A program made the position numbers and the translations under genes. Below are positions 5,813 to 5,890 of a stretch of DNA of 5,890 nucleotides, piece by piece. A model generated the notes under the pieces. The model saw only the letters and a list, made by a program, of their open reading frames with translations. It was not told where the DNA came from and did no database searches. Position 1 is the stretch's first letter, and every line of letters begins with the position of its first letter. The DNA comes from Tigheibacillus jepli (lineage in GTDB: Bacteria; Bacillota; Bacilli; Bacillales; Amphibacillaceae): contig NZ_JAROCA010000101.1 in the NCBI RefSeq assembly GCF_030732005.1, forward strand, positions 1-5,890. The letters run 5' to 3'.

Positions 5813-5890
5813 TTGTAGCCGTCAAGTAAAAATGAACACTTTTTGCTAATTAATTTTGAACACTTTTCGCTCTTTCATCTTGAACACTCT
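5813..5890 (+). mobile_element. Left end of an IS21-like insertion sequence (partial)
   Basis: TGAACACT occurs at 5833, 5857 and 5881, an exact 24-bp period; the first two continue TTTTTGCT and TTTTCGCT. Multiple spaced terminal repeats of this kind are known from IS21-family elements, whose ends begin TG; TGTAGC at 5814 is a candidate tip. No transposase is within the window, so family and boundary rest on these repeats alone. Its junction with the truncated direct repeat suggests that the element inserted there. Confidence 0.5.

Overview
The window looks like chromosomal DNA of a Bacillaceae member (Bacillota). The evidence is a close YkpA-type ABC-F protein, a YpmS-type protein, AGGAGG-like ribosome binding sites, TTG start codons and sigma-A-like promoters. 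The mix of intergenic repeats resembles what I remember from Virgibacillus/Oceanobacillus-type genomes, but I cannot settle the genus from sequence alone. Five protein genes are supported: ypmS (+), a WYL-domain regulator (-), a permuted papain-like protein (-), ykpA (+) and a 47-residue peptide (-).

Left part (1-598) has no gene. It holds a possible terminator of an upstream gene, a 52-bp tandem array (81-363) whose units each carry a hairpin and alternate in a 104-bp super-period, and then copy A of a dispersed intergenic element. The promoter-like end of that element sits in front of ypmS.

Middle part (599-3594): ypmS and the WYL gene converge on copy B of the dispersed element and a bidirectional terminator. 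The papain-like gene lies upstream of the WYL gene on the same strand but has its own promoter. Copy C of the dispersed element, inverted relative to B, lies between the papain-like gene and ykpA. Copies A, B and C share a head (GAGCAAAGGCGCAAGYG) and a tail resembling a sigma-A promoter; the tails of A and C point into ypmS and the papain-like gene.

Right part (3595-5890): ykpA is followed by what looks like a type I toxin-antitoxin locus. A short amphipathic, Lys-rich peptide is encoded on the minus strand, with its ribosome binding site locked in an RNA hairpin. A convergent antisense RNA of about 120 nt starts at a strong promoter beyond the peptide gene and ends inside the peptide's C-terminal codons. 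The antitoxin promoter and toxin terminator arm occur again 463 bp further on, cut off by what appears to be one end of an IS21-like insertion sequence with 24-bp iterated sites.

Most interesting: the probable type I locus with its truncated duplicate, the dispersed element that seems to carry a portable promoter, and the 52/104-bp hairpin array. All functional statements rest on reading the sequence and on remembered family features; no database search was run.
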